This document shows, one piece after another, positions 1 through 5,725 of a stretch of DNA of 12,827 nucleotides. The notes beneath the pieces were generated by a model. The model was not told where the DNA came from and searched no databases. It was given only the letters and a program-made list of their open reading frames with translations. The position numbers and the translations under genes were made by a program. Source of the stretch: Anaerolineae bacterium (GTDB lineage Bacteria; Chloroflexota; Anaerolineae; E26-bin7); NCBI GenBank assembly GCA_029933115.1, contig JAOZOT010000062.1:1-12827 (forward strand). The letters run 5' to 3'. Within the stretch, counting starts at the first letter, position 1. Each line of letters opens with the position of its first letter.

Positions 1-107
1 TCTGCCTGAGCACCCCGCGCCTCTTCTGGGCTGTGGGCGCTTTCTACGCCATCTTCGACCAGACCACGGATGCGGAGGTCAAGCGGTTGTTGGAAGTTTC
101 GCCGTGA
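1..107 (+). CDS. 3' end of an unidentified gene (partial)
   Basis: An open frame enters from the left edge (first full codon at position 3) and ends at TGA 105-107, giving 34 residues that end in KRLLEVSP. The third codon positions are overwhelmingly G or C, which is the signature of a real coding frame here. The other two frames do not show this and one has a stop at position 7. The tail is hydrophobic then charged (LFWAVGAFYAIFDQ followed by TTDAEVKRLLE), but it is too short to assign to a family. It is on the same strand as the island but separated from it by about 180 bp that include a strong promoter, so it is probably not in the same operon. Confidence 0.6.
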   Translation, partial: CLSTPRLFWAVGAFYAIFDQTTDAEVKRLLEVSP

Positions 108-186
108 AGCGCACGGTCTTCTCTGCCGGTAGGAGCGTCTTGCCATTGCCGATTTGCTGTTTTGCTCCTTATCCCTTTGTCCCCTA

Positions 187-215
187 TTGCACTTTCTAAC
201 GATGCATGATATAAT
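187..215 (+). promoter_or_regulatory. Extended -10 sigma70-type promoter
   Basis: A perfect TATAAT lies at 210-215, directly preceded by TGA at 207-209, so the extended -10 motif TGnTATAAT is complete. Seventeen bases upstream, at 187-192, TTGCAC is a partial -35 (TTG matches). The predicted transcription start is near 221-223, giving a leader of about 68 nt before the 855-aa protein. It probably drives the first three overlapping genes. This is a motif reading by eye. Confidence 0.7.
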
Positions 216-219
216 TAGT

Positions 220-233
220 TAGACCATAGTCTA
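220..233. promoter_or_regulatory. Palindrome at predicted transcription start (possible operator)
   Basis: TAGAC at 220-224 and GTCTA at 229-233 are perfect inverted repeats separated by CATA, and they cover the predicted start of transcription. Such a site could be an operator for a dimeric HTH regulator. The first gene of the unit is itself an HTH protein, so autoregulation is conceivable. Arms of only 5 bp can arise by chance. Confidence 0.35.
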
Positions 234-289
234 CCCCCCAGGGGACGTTCATCTTCGAACGTATTTGCATTTCCCTTCTTCCGGTCCTA

Positions 290-2857
290 GTGATGCAAGA
301 TCAGAACGGTCCTCCCATTGATGTACTGAATCTCTCCACTCGCAGTTATAATTGCTTGCGGCGGTCAGGTCTGCACACGGTGACTCAGGTGGCGGTGCTG
401 AGTGACGAGGAGTTGCTGAGCATCCGCAATCTGGGTAGAGGTGCACTGATTGACATCCGGAGGAAACTGGCGGCCTACCTGTCTGAACACCCATTGCCCA
501 AAATCACAGCAGAAGAAGTGATAGAGTCGAAACCCCTGGAAGCGCCGCCAGCAATTGAGCCATCACTCTCAGAGTCACCTTCCTCGCTACTGGACCCAAC
601 TCCGCTGGGTGTTCTGGGGCTCTCCGCTCGTCCGCACTTTGCCTTGATGCGAGCTGGTATCACCACTATCGGTCAACTGGCCGCGATGTCACGTGAGCAA
701 ATCCGGGAGGTGCGTAGCGTCAGTGAGAAGGGGTTGGCCGAGATAGAGGAGAAGCTGGCGGCGTATCTGGCTGATCATCCGCTGCCTGACGAAGTGGAAA
801 GGGGATCCCCGGAACCAGAAGCGCAGGCGGCTGAACCGCTCCCACCGCAGCCACTTTCCCCATCACCGGACCCAACTCCGCTAGATGTGCTAGGGCTCTC
901 TGCCCGACCGTACAATGCTCTAATGCGGGCTGGTATTACCACTATCGGTCAATTGGCCGCGATGTCACATGCACAGATCCGGGAGGTGCGCAATGTTGGT
1001 GAGAAGGCATTTGCCGAGATCGAGTCCAGGCTGGAAGCCTACTTGGCTGACCCATCGCGTTTCAAGGCTCCAGCCGTTGTGAGAGAGCCACCTCCTCTGC
1101 CTCTTGCACCACCCCCGCCGGATTCCGAGATGCCAAGCGCTCCTACGGATGAGCAAACGCTGGCAGTACAGGTGGAGAGGTGGCTTTCTGCGTTGACAGA
1201 CCGCCAACGACAGGTCATCCGCTGGCGCTATGGGTTGAACGGCGAAGTCTTGACGTTGGATGAAGCTGGCGAGCGGCTGGGGGTGACGCGGCAACGAGTA
1301 CGGCAAATTCAGCAGCGGGCATTGGATGTTCTGAAGAGACCACGTTATCACCACCGCGTTCGACCGCTGATCATATTGCTGATAGACTTATTGTTCCAAG
1401 CTGGCGGGCTAATGGGTAGGTCTCAAATCGAGGCAGCTTTGCGCAGTGAGTTGGTCGTCGGAGATGTGAATCCTGTTGGCGTAGTCCGTCTGATTTCAAG
1501 CTCAATAACGGCAGTCAAGTGGCTGGATAAAGAGAATGCTTGTGGGCTGACCAATTTCCCGCTGGAACTGGTTCCAGAAGTCAACCAGAAGTTGATAACT
1601 GTGTTGAAGGCAACATACGCGCCGATGCCGGTCGAAAATGTGTTGGTGGCTTTTAAAGATACCTCCATTTACCGGAGCCATCAGGCCAAACTGAGCGACA
1701 GGTTCATTCTGGCCTGTCTGCGGGCACATCCACAAATTGAGATAGACAAGGATGGCCTGTGTAGCCTGGGGAAGCGGAGGCGTCATCGTATGAGTGAAAT
1801 GATCCTAGCGCTTAGGGAAATTGGAGAGCCAACGCACTATTCGGTGATTGCGGAGAAGGTGAACACACTGCTGCCGCCGGAACAGCAGACTACCCCTCGT
1901 AACGTCCACGCCGAGTTGGGCCGCTGCACCGACCTCTTTGTACGCGTGGGCCCCGGCATCTTTGGCCTCAAGGAGTGGGGGCTGCCCGACGACGGCAGCT
2001 TGGCCAATGCCGCCTACCGGGTGCTGACCGAGGCGGGTCGCCCGCTGCACATCCAGACTATTACCGACCGGGTGCTGGAGATCTGGCGTGTTAAGCGTCC
2101 CTCTGTGCACGCCGCCATTCTCAACGACGACCGCTTCTATCGCGCTGCTCCGGCGACCTTTGGCTTGATAGAGTGGGAGATTGAGCAACTGGACGAGGCG
2201 CAGCCAGTGCTGAATGTCTGCCCGCCACCGCTGCCCGACCGCCGGGGTGAGCGGAACACCTTCTTCGAGTCGGTGCTGGTGGCGCGAGACCTGCTGCACG
2301 AGCGGCCCACTACAACGGCTTTCCTCAGAGCAATGCTCAAGTGGGTGGGCACTAGCGTGGATAATAAATCGGAGCGGTATCTTCAGAACGTGCTCAACGC
2401 TTACTACGTGGTAGGGCTGATACCGTACACGGTCTACCGGCGCGCTGCCGACGCACCACTTCATTCCACCCTGCTGGAGACTGAGGACCTACAGGCCCTG
2501 CGCCGTTTCTGTCTGAACTGTATGATGGAGCGACTGGCACGTATGCCCGAGTTCATAGCGCTCCTGGCCGCCCGGCAGCCGTGCACAAGAGCGGAGTTGC
2601 GTGACTGGTTCTACGAGCCCGGCGTCCCTCTGGACGATGTCAAGAATCGGGTGGGGCTGTTGTACAACCTTGGAGTGTTGCGCGTAGGAAGGATAGGGCA
2701 ATACCGTCTCACACCCTTAGGTGTACAAATTACTCACCAGCTTGAAGCCGCCGGTCGTCTGAAGTATCCTGTGCCGGATAATTACTGGAGACGGGCGGAA
2801 GACAGCCAGCCTGTATGGGATGTCGAATTCGATGTGATTGATTTTGAGCCCTCATGA
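290..2857 (+). CDS. 855-aa DNA-binding protein: three RNAP alpha-CTD-like repeats, sigma70 region-4-like HTH, HARE-HTH-like winged helices
   Basis: The N-terminus carries three copies of an RNA polymerase alpha C-terminal-domain-like helix-hairpin-helix fold (about residues 10-66, 106-163, 197-254). The diagnostic stretch LSTRSYNCLRRSGLHTV with RNLGRGAL in copy 1 closely resembles RpoA. Proline-rich linkers separate the copies. Residues 290-351 are a sigma70 region-4-like HTH (LTDRQRQVIRWRYGL, then GVTRQRVRQI). The rest reads as winged helices, two of them HARE-HTH-like (about 500-565 and 570-630, each ending in an F-G-L-x-E-W turn), and a C-terminal wHTH (about 755-820). No catalytic motif was seen. 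The start is GTG 290 or the adjacent ATG 293; an in-frame TAG at 227-229 rules out a much longer form. Its stop overlaps the next start by four bases (ATGA), so it is translationally coupled to the DpdA-like gene. Likely role (inference): DNA targeting, modified-base sensing or transcriptional control for the island. Confidence 0.85.
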   Translation: MMQDQNGPPIDVLNLSTRSYNCLRRSGLHTVTQVAVLSDEELLSIRNLGRGALIDIRRKLAAYLSEHPLPKITAEEVIESKPLEAPPAIEPSLSESPSSLLDPTPLGVLGLSARPHFALMRAGITTIGQLAAMSREQIREVRSVSEKGLAEIEEKLAAYLADHPLPDEVERGSPEPEAQAAEPLPPQPLSPSPDPTPLDVLGLSARPYNALMRAGITTIGQLAAMSHAQIREVRNVGEKAFAEIESRLEAYLADPSRFKAPAVVREPPPLPLAPPPPDSEMPSAPTDEQTLAVQVERWLSALTDRQRQVIRWRYGLNGEVLTLDEAGERLGVTRQRVRQIQQRALDVLKRPRYHHRVRPLIILLIDLLFQAGGLMGRSQIEAALRSELVVGDVNPVGVVRLISSSITAVKWLDKENACGLTNFPLELVPEVNQKLITVLKATYAPMPVENVLVAFKDTSIYRSHQAKLSDRFILACLRAHPQIEIDKDGLCSLGKRRRHRMSEMILALREIGEPTHYSVIAEKVNTLLPPEQQTTPRNVHAELGRCTDLFVRVGPGIFGLKEWGLPDDGSLANAAYRVLTEAGRPLHIQTITDRVLEIWRVKRPSVHAAILNDDRFYRAAPATFGLIEWEIEQLDEAQPVLNVCPPPLPDRRGERNTFFESVLVARDLLHERPTTTAFLRAMLKWVGTSVDNKSERYLQNVLNAYYVVGLIPYTVYRRAADAPLHSTLLETEDLQALRRFCLNCMMERLARMPEFIALLAARQPCTRAELRDWFYEPGVPLDDVKNRVGLLYNLGVLRVGRIGQYRLTPLGVQITHQLEAAGRLKYPVPDNYWRRAEDSQPVWDVEFDVIDFEPS
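593..1051 (+). repeat. Tandem duplication encoding alpha-CTD-like domains 2 and 3
   Basis: Bases 593-775 and 869-1051 are highly similar copies offset by 276 bp (92 codons). Both begin GACCCAACTCCGCT and both contain long identical runs, such as CGGTCAA followed by TGGCCGCGATGTCAC. The copies keep frame and are separated by a variable proline/glutamate-rich linker. The first alpha-CTD-like copy (about 317-487) is clearly related at protein level but much more diverged in DNA. The second and third copies therefore look like a comparatively recent internal duplication. Confidence 0.85.
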
Positions 2858-3891
2858 AAGGCAGAATCGTGCTGAGATTCATTGCCTCACTCAGTTTGTG
2901 TCCTAGCGACATTCGCAAGATTCGGCAGATGCTGCGCGAATCTGGTGTCACGGTTCGTCCTCTGCAGAACGTGTTGGTTACACCCCACTTTGTCAACGAG
3001 GAGGCCCTGACCCTCGTGCGTGAGTTGAAGGACAGTGGGGCAACTATCTACTTTGATAGCGGGGGATATTATGTGCAAGTAGGCCGGATGACCTATGAAG
3101 AGCTGTATTATCCTCTCCTACAACATTATCTGGCAAATCCCTGGGCTGACATCTACACCCTGCCGGACTACGTTCCGACCACGCAAGACTCTGAAGAAGA
3201 GGTGTGGTTCAAGGTTCGCCAGACTGTAGACTTTAGCAGCATCTTCTTGGACGAGTTGCCGCCACGTCTTCAGGAGAAAGCAATGCCAGTGGTTCACGGG
3301 CACACGCTAGAGCAGGTGGAGTATTGCCTTAGCCGATACATTAGCTTGGGCGTAAAGTATATTGGCTTTGGCAGCTTTGGCACTGCCGGGAAAAACAACG
3401 AGGCTAATGTGGTGACACAGAACGCCCAGACATTTGCGCGTCATGTCGTCCAAATCGCTCAGGATGCTGGAATTCAGGTACATCTGTTTGGTGTGGGGGC
3501 GCCGGCCCTAGTGGCGATGATTTATGGGACTGGTGCGGACTCTTTTGACTCGTCGTCGTGGCTCAAGTCTGCTGGCTACGGTCAAATACATCTTCCGTTC
3601 ACACGCGGGTACAATATATCTCATCGCAACAGTCAGTCTGAGCTTCAAAGAGGTATCACAGTCGAGGAGTTTGAGCACTTCAAGGAACTCACTGGGCATT
3701 CCTGCCCGTACTGTGAGTCAATAGAGAGGCTACAGACGGTCAAGCTGATGCGTGCGCTCCACAATTTGGTATGCATTGCCGAGTCTGTGGATATGATCAA
3801 CCGAGGTGAACACGAACGGATTCGGACTATCTATGCCAATGGTTCTCCCAAGTACCGTAAGGAGTTCGAACGATGGCTGCTCCCAAGCTGA
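2854..3891 (+). CDS. dpdA: DpdA-like DNA 7-deazaguanine transglycosylase (TGT superfamily)
   Basis: This 345-aa protein belongs to the tRNA-guanine transglycosylase superfamily, which swaps a guanine base for a 7-deazaguanine. DSGGYY at residues 68-73 holds the conserved aspartate of the base pocket. HG at 148-149, GFGSF at 171-175 and FGVGAP at 212-217 are further barrel motifs. SFDSSSW at 230-236 supplies the likely nucleophile D232. CPYC at 284-287 with H303 is a zinc site. The canonical queuosine-TGT signature (CxCxxC followed about 25 residues later by H) is absent, and the DSGG and SFDSSSW motifs fit the DpdA branch, whose studied members modify DNA. The gene sits between HTH/wHTH proteins and upstream of BREX-like genes, not beside tRNA genes or queA, which also favours DNA as substrate. 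It is joined to the preceding gene by ATGA and overlaps the next by 19 nt. No DpdB and no preQ0 synthesis gene lies in the window. An archaeosine-type or other TGT paralogue remains possible. Confidence 0.8.
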   Translation: MKGRIVLRFIASLSLCPSDIRKIRQMLRESGVTVRPLQNVLVTPHFVNEEALTLVRELKDSGATIYFDSGGYYVQVGRMTYEELYYPLLQHYLANPWADIYTLPDYVPTTQDSEEEVWFKVRQTVDFSSIFLDELPPRLQEKAMPVVHGHTLEQVEYCLSRYISLGVKYIGFGSFGTAGKNNEANVVTQNAQTFARHVVQIAQDAGIQVHLFGVGAPALVAMIYGTGADSFDSSSWLKSAGYGQIHLPFTRGYNISHRNSQSELQRGITVEEFEHFKELTGHSCPYCESIERLQTVKLMRALHNLVCIAESVDMINRGEHERIRTIYANGSPKYRKEFERWLLPS

Positions 3892-4709
3892 CTTTTCACG
3901 TGCCGCCAGATGCCAGTCCTGATCAAGTTCTCCTGCTGGTGGAGCGGCTGTCGGAGGAGCCGGATCACCGCTTCTCGTCAAATCGGGAGTTGCTCGAGTT
4001 TGCCGAGGCTTGGAACATAGACAGCCGTAGCGAAATTCCATCTTTAGCGATGGCTATTGGATTGTTGGCTAAGAGTGATGATGGAGTGGGTATATCTGAG
4101 ACAGGCATGAAGCTGCAGAGCCTGAAGCCACTGGTTCGCTCTGACATCGCTCATTTCATGCTGTATACTGGTTGGTCTATAGAACAGCCAGCAACCAATG
4201 TCTCATTGTGGAGTTATCGCCTGGTGTGCGACTATTTCTGGGAACACTCACCGCTGGACATACTACAGGCTACTGCTATTCTAGTAGAGGAAGTAATCAA
4301 CAGATCAGAACAGGTCTTTGCTGAGGTGCCCGGATACAGTTCCGGCGCAGTGTCTTTCAGCGATAAGAGTATCCGCGGTGTACGAAAATGGCTGGAAGTG
4401 CTCCGTCCTCCCGTTATCGAAGGAGACATGTTCTCCCGCCGCTATTTCTGTCCACCGGAACTGCTGCTGCTTGCGCTGGGTTACGTCGCCCGACAAACCG
4501 AAGCCGAGATAGGCATTGATCTGCTACTCACTCCCCAACGGCGTGAGCTACTCTGCCGTGTTTGTCTGCTGGAGCCGACAGCCCTTGACCGCGTGCTGGA
4601 TTGGATGCTGCCGCTTTACCCAGAGGTCGTCGAGCCAGGCACGCGCACCGGCGCTTACGGTCGCTTCGTGCGGCTGCGCAAGATGCCCGAGCTGGGCGAC
4701 TTGGAGTAG
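3873..4709 (+). CDS. Unrecognised 278-aa protein, probable winged-helix partner of the DpdA-like enzyme
   Basis: I do not recognise the family with certainty. The ATG at 3873 has a good ribosome binding site (TAAGGAG, 3858-3864, 8-nt spacing) inside the end of the dpdA-like gene, so the two are co-translated. The sequence is mostly helical, with no signal peptide, membrane segment or nucleotide-binding motif. Two stretches read like winged helices: residues about 38-85 (SNRELLEFAEAW to GVGISETGMKL) and about 168-210 (SIRGVRKWLEVL, then a wing, then RRYFCPPELLLLALGY). Its size and position next to a DpdA homologue are reminiscent of the small accessory protein DpdG of bacterial dpd clusters. 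That comparison is from memory of cluster organisation, not an alignment. A DNA-binding or adaptor role is the simplest inference. Part of the gene is noticeably AT-richer than the downstream ATPase genes. Confidence 0.7.
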   Translation: MAAPKLTFHVPPDASPDQVLLLVERLSEEPDHRFSSNRELLEFAEAWNIDSRSEIPSLAMAIGLLAKSDDGVGISETGMKLQSLKPLVRSDIAHFMLYTGWSIEQPATNVSLWSYRLVCDYFWEHSPLDILQATAILVEEVINRSEQVFAEVPGYSSGAVSFSDKSIRGVRKWLEVLRPPVIEGDMFSRRYFCPPELLLLALGYVARQTEAEIGIDLLLTPQRRELLCRVCLLEPTALDRVLDWMLPLYPEVVEPGTRTGAYGRFVRLRKMPELGDLE

Positions 4710-4770
4710 CATATTCACCGCTTCGTGGACGAATTGAGAACGCCGTCGCCAGCAATGGATGAGAGAGAAG

Positions 4771-4920
4771 GGCATCGTTTCAGCGCACGCCCAGATCGCT
4801 TTACACTTTTGCTCGCGCTGGATGACAATCCAGCGCCCTGAAACGTTCTGGAAGCCGCCGGACTGTCGTCCGGCAGGAGCAAATTGTAAAGCCGAGTTTC
4901 TCCCAGAATGAAATGATGCC
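4771..4920. mobile_element. 150-bp MITE with 12-bp terminal inverted repeats and 8-bp target duplication
   Basis: GGCATCGTTTCA (4771-4782) and TGAAATGATGCC (4909-4920) are inverted repeats with one mismatch. Directly outside them lies the identical octamer GAGAGAAG (4763-4770 and 4921-4928), the expected footprint of transposition. Inside is a subterminal imperfect stem (4798-4814 with 4877-4892) enclosing two perfect hairpins, 4815-4836 (9-bp arms) and 4857-4874 (7-bp arms). No transposase frame is present, so it would be a non-autonomous element. Ends beginning GGC with 8-bp duplications are compatible with ISL3- or IS1595-type transposases (inference). The octamer is purine-rich and low in complexity, which weakens the case slightly. 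Confidence 0.7.
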
Positions 4921-4939
4921 GAGAGAAGGTACGGGGAAC

Positions 4940-4966
4940 AAAAATAGCGGCTCTGCCCGGGAGCCG
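4940..4966 (-). terminator. Possible intrinsic terminator on the minus strand
   Basis: CGGCTC (4948-4953) and GAGCCG (4961-4966) form a 6-bp GC-rich stem. Read on the minus strand the stem is followed by CTATTTTTG, because the plus strand has AAAAA at 4940-4944. That is the layout of a weak rho-independent terminator for leftward transcription. No minus-strand gene needs it, and on the plus strand there is no T-run after the stem, so function is doubtful. Confidence 0.25.
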
Positions 4967-5013
4967 ATAACCACCGCCAATTGGCGACGGAGTGGGATGT
5001 TCTACGAACACCC
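4948..5013. repeat. Cluster of three short hairpins/palindromes
   Basis: In the gap between the two gene blocks, just right of the MITE, three dyad elements follow each other: a stem 4948-4953/4961-4966, the perfect 12-bp palindrome CGCCAATTGGCG at 4975-4986, and a hairpin with TGTTC/GAACA arms (4998-5002/5006-5010) extended by GGG/CCC across a one-base bulge. They could be protein-binding sites or an RNA leader for the downstream genes. Apart from the MITE, these hairpins and a weak promoter, I see nothing else in 4710-5091. Confidence 0.5.
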
Positions 5014-5027
5014 AGCCGATCCAGGAC

Positions 5028-5059
5028 TTACAATACCGCTGCTCTGTTTGAATTATACT
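5028..5059 (+). promoter_or_regulatory. Weak candidate promoter for the ATPase/PglZ block
   Basis: TATACT at 5054-5059 matches the -10 consensus at five of six positions, in an AT-rich pocket just before the 167-aa gene. The best -35 candidate, TTACAA at 5028-5033, is at a poor 20-bp spacing. If used, transcription would begin near 5066. The block could equally be read through from the upstream promoter. Confidence 0.3.
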
Positions 5060-5091
5060 ATCAATTTGGCAGAGTCAAATACCGATGAGCG

Positions 5092-5595
5092 ATGAGCAAG
5101 ATGCTGGTCTTGCTGAACCAACTCAAGACCCAGGCCAACCCCGACTTGCTGACCGACAGCCAGCGGGCCGCCTTCGACGCTATACGCCACGCGCTACGCT
5201 TCCCGGAGACGGTGAATTTGCACGGCCCGGCTGGCAGTGGCAAGACATTCCTGGCCTGGGCGCTCAGCCGGGCGTCAGCGATGTCCTACTTCTCTAGCCC
5301 AGTTGCTTTCGAGGAGCGCAGTGAACGCCCAACGCCCCGCGCCATTGTGGACAATGCTGCTGCCAGCGAGCGCGCTGTGCGGAACCTGCTGGCTGTGGCC
5401 CAGCGCAAAGGCACGCATACTTTGCTCTTTATCACACACCGGCCCAACGAAATGAGCTTTCAGACGGTAGCCTTGCCCGCGCCGACGCCACACGACTTTG
5501 ACATCGTTTACCACAACCTGAGCCTGCTGGAGTACTATGCCCTGCCACCTGTGCGCGAAGGCAGCCTGTGGGATGCCATCCGTGCTGTGTTGTGA
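5092..5595 (+). CDS. Small P-loop NTPase, BrxF-like
   Basis: This is a 167-aa soluble protein with a clear Walker A motif, GPAGSGKT at residues 45-52, a short Walker B-like segment RAIVDN at 83-88 and a sensor-like strand TLLFITHRPNE at 110-120. Size, the single compact P-loop fold and the position directly before a BrxC/PglY-like gene resemble BrxF, the small ATPase that precedes brxC in type 3 BREX loci. The similarity is of layout; I could not align it. An in-frame TGA at 5086-5088 limits the start to ATG 5092 or later. The start lies in a tandem GATGAGC GATGAGC and has no strong ribosome binding site; ATG 5101 is an alternative. The Walker B strand lacks the usual DE pair (it reads DN), so hydrolysis may be weak or need a partner. 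Confidence 0.75.
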   Translation: MSKMLVLLNQLKTQANPDLLTDSQRAAFDAIRHALRFPETVNLHGPAGSGKTFLAWALSRASAMSYFSSPVAFEERSERPTPRAIVDNAAASERAVRNLLAVAQRKGTHTLLFITHRPNEMSFQTVALPAPTPHDFDIVYHNLSLLEYYALPPVREGSLWDAIRAVL

Positions 5596-5605
5596 AGGGA
5601 GAATC

Positions 5606-5725
5606 ATGCCAGAGAAGGTGGTTACTGTACCTGGACGACTTGGCGTTGAGTCCATTTCTCGGGTAAAGGAATCTCTCGTTTCGGTACCCCCGGCGCTGCC
5701 ATTGCAACGGAGGAGCGTTCTATGA
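5606..5725 (+). CDS. Possible 39-aa coupling peptide
   Basis: A short frame beginning MPEKVVTVPGRL fills the gap between the small NTPase and the large ATPase. Its ATG has a plausible ribosome binding site (AAGGGAG, 5595-5601, 4-nt spacing). Its TGA at 5723-5725 overlaps the next gene's ATG at 5722 in the ATGA arrangement used elsewhere in this island. Against it, third-position GC is only about one half, below that of the neighbouring genes, and the sequence matches nothing I know. It may be a leader peptide that ensures translation of the large ATPase, or simply spacer. Confidence 0.35.
   Translation: MPEKVVTVPGRLGVESISRVKESLVSVPPALPLQRRSVL

Noticed and set aside
1805..2464. Open frame on the minus strand opposite the 855-aa gene (about 219 codons)
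   Set aside because: It is antisense to winged-helix coding sequence, has low-complexity histidine/glutamine-rich translation, and no ribosome binding site was noted.
290..2857. The 855-aa protein as a true sigma factor
   Set aside because: Only a region-4-like HTH is present. There is no region 2 needed for core binding and -10 melting.
2854..3891. Ordinary queuosine tRNA-guanine transglycosylase (tgt)
   Set aside because: The canonical CxCxxC zinc pattern with its spacing to H, and the usual DSGGFQ position near residue 100, are missing, and the neighbours are not tRNA-modification genes.
4715..5011. Open frame on the minus strand across the gene-free gap (98 codons)
   Set aside because: It runs through the MITE and hairpins and its composition follows the inverted repeats, with no domain signal.
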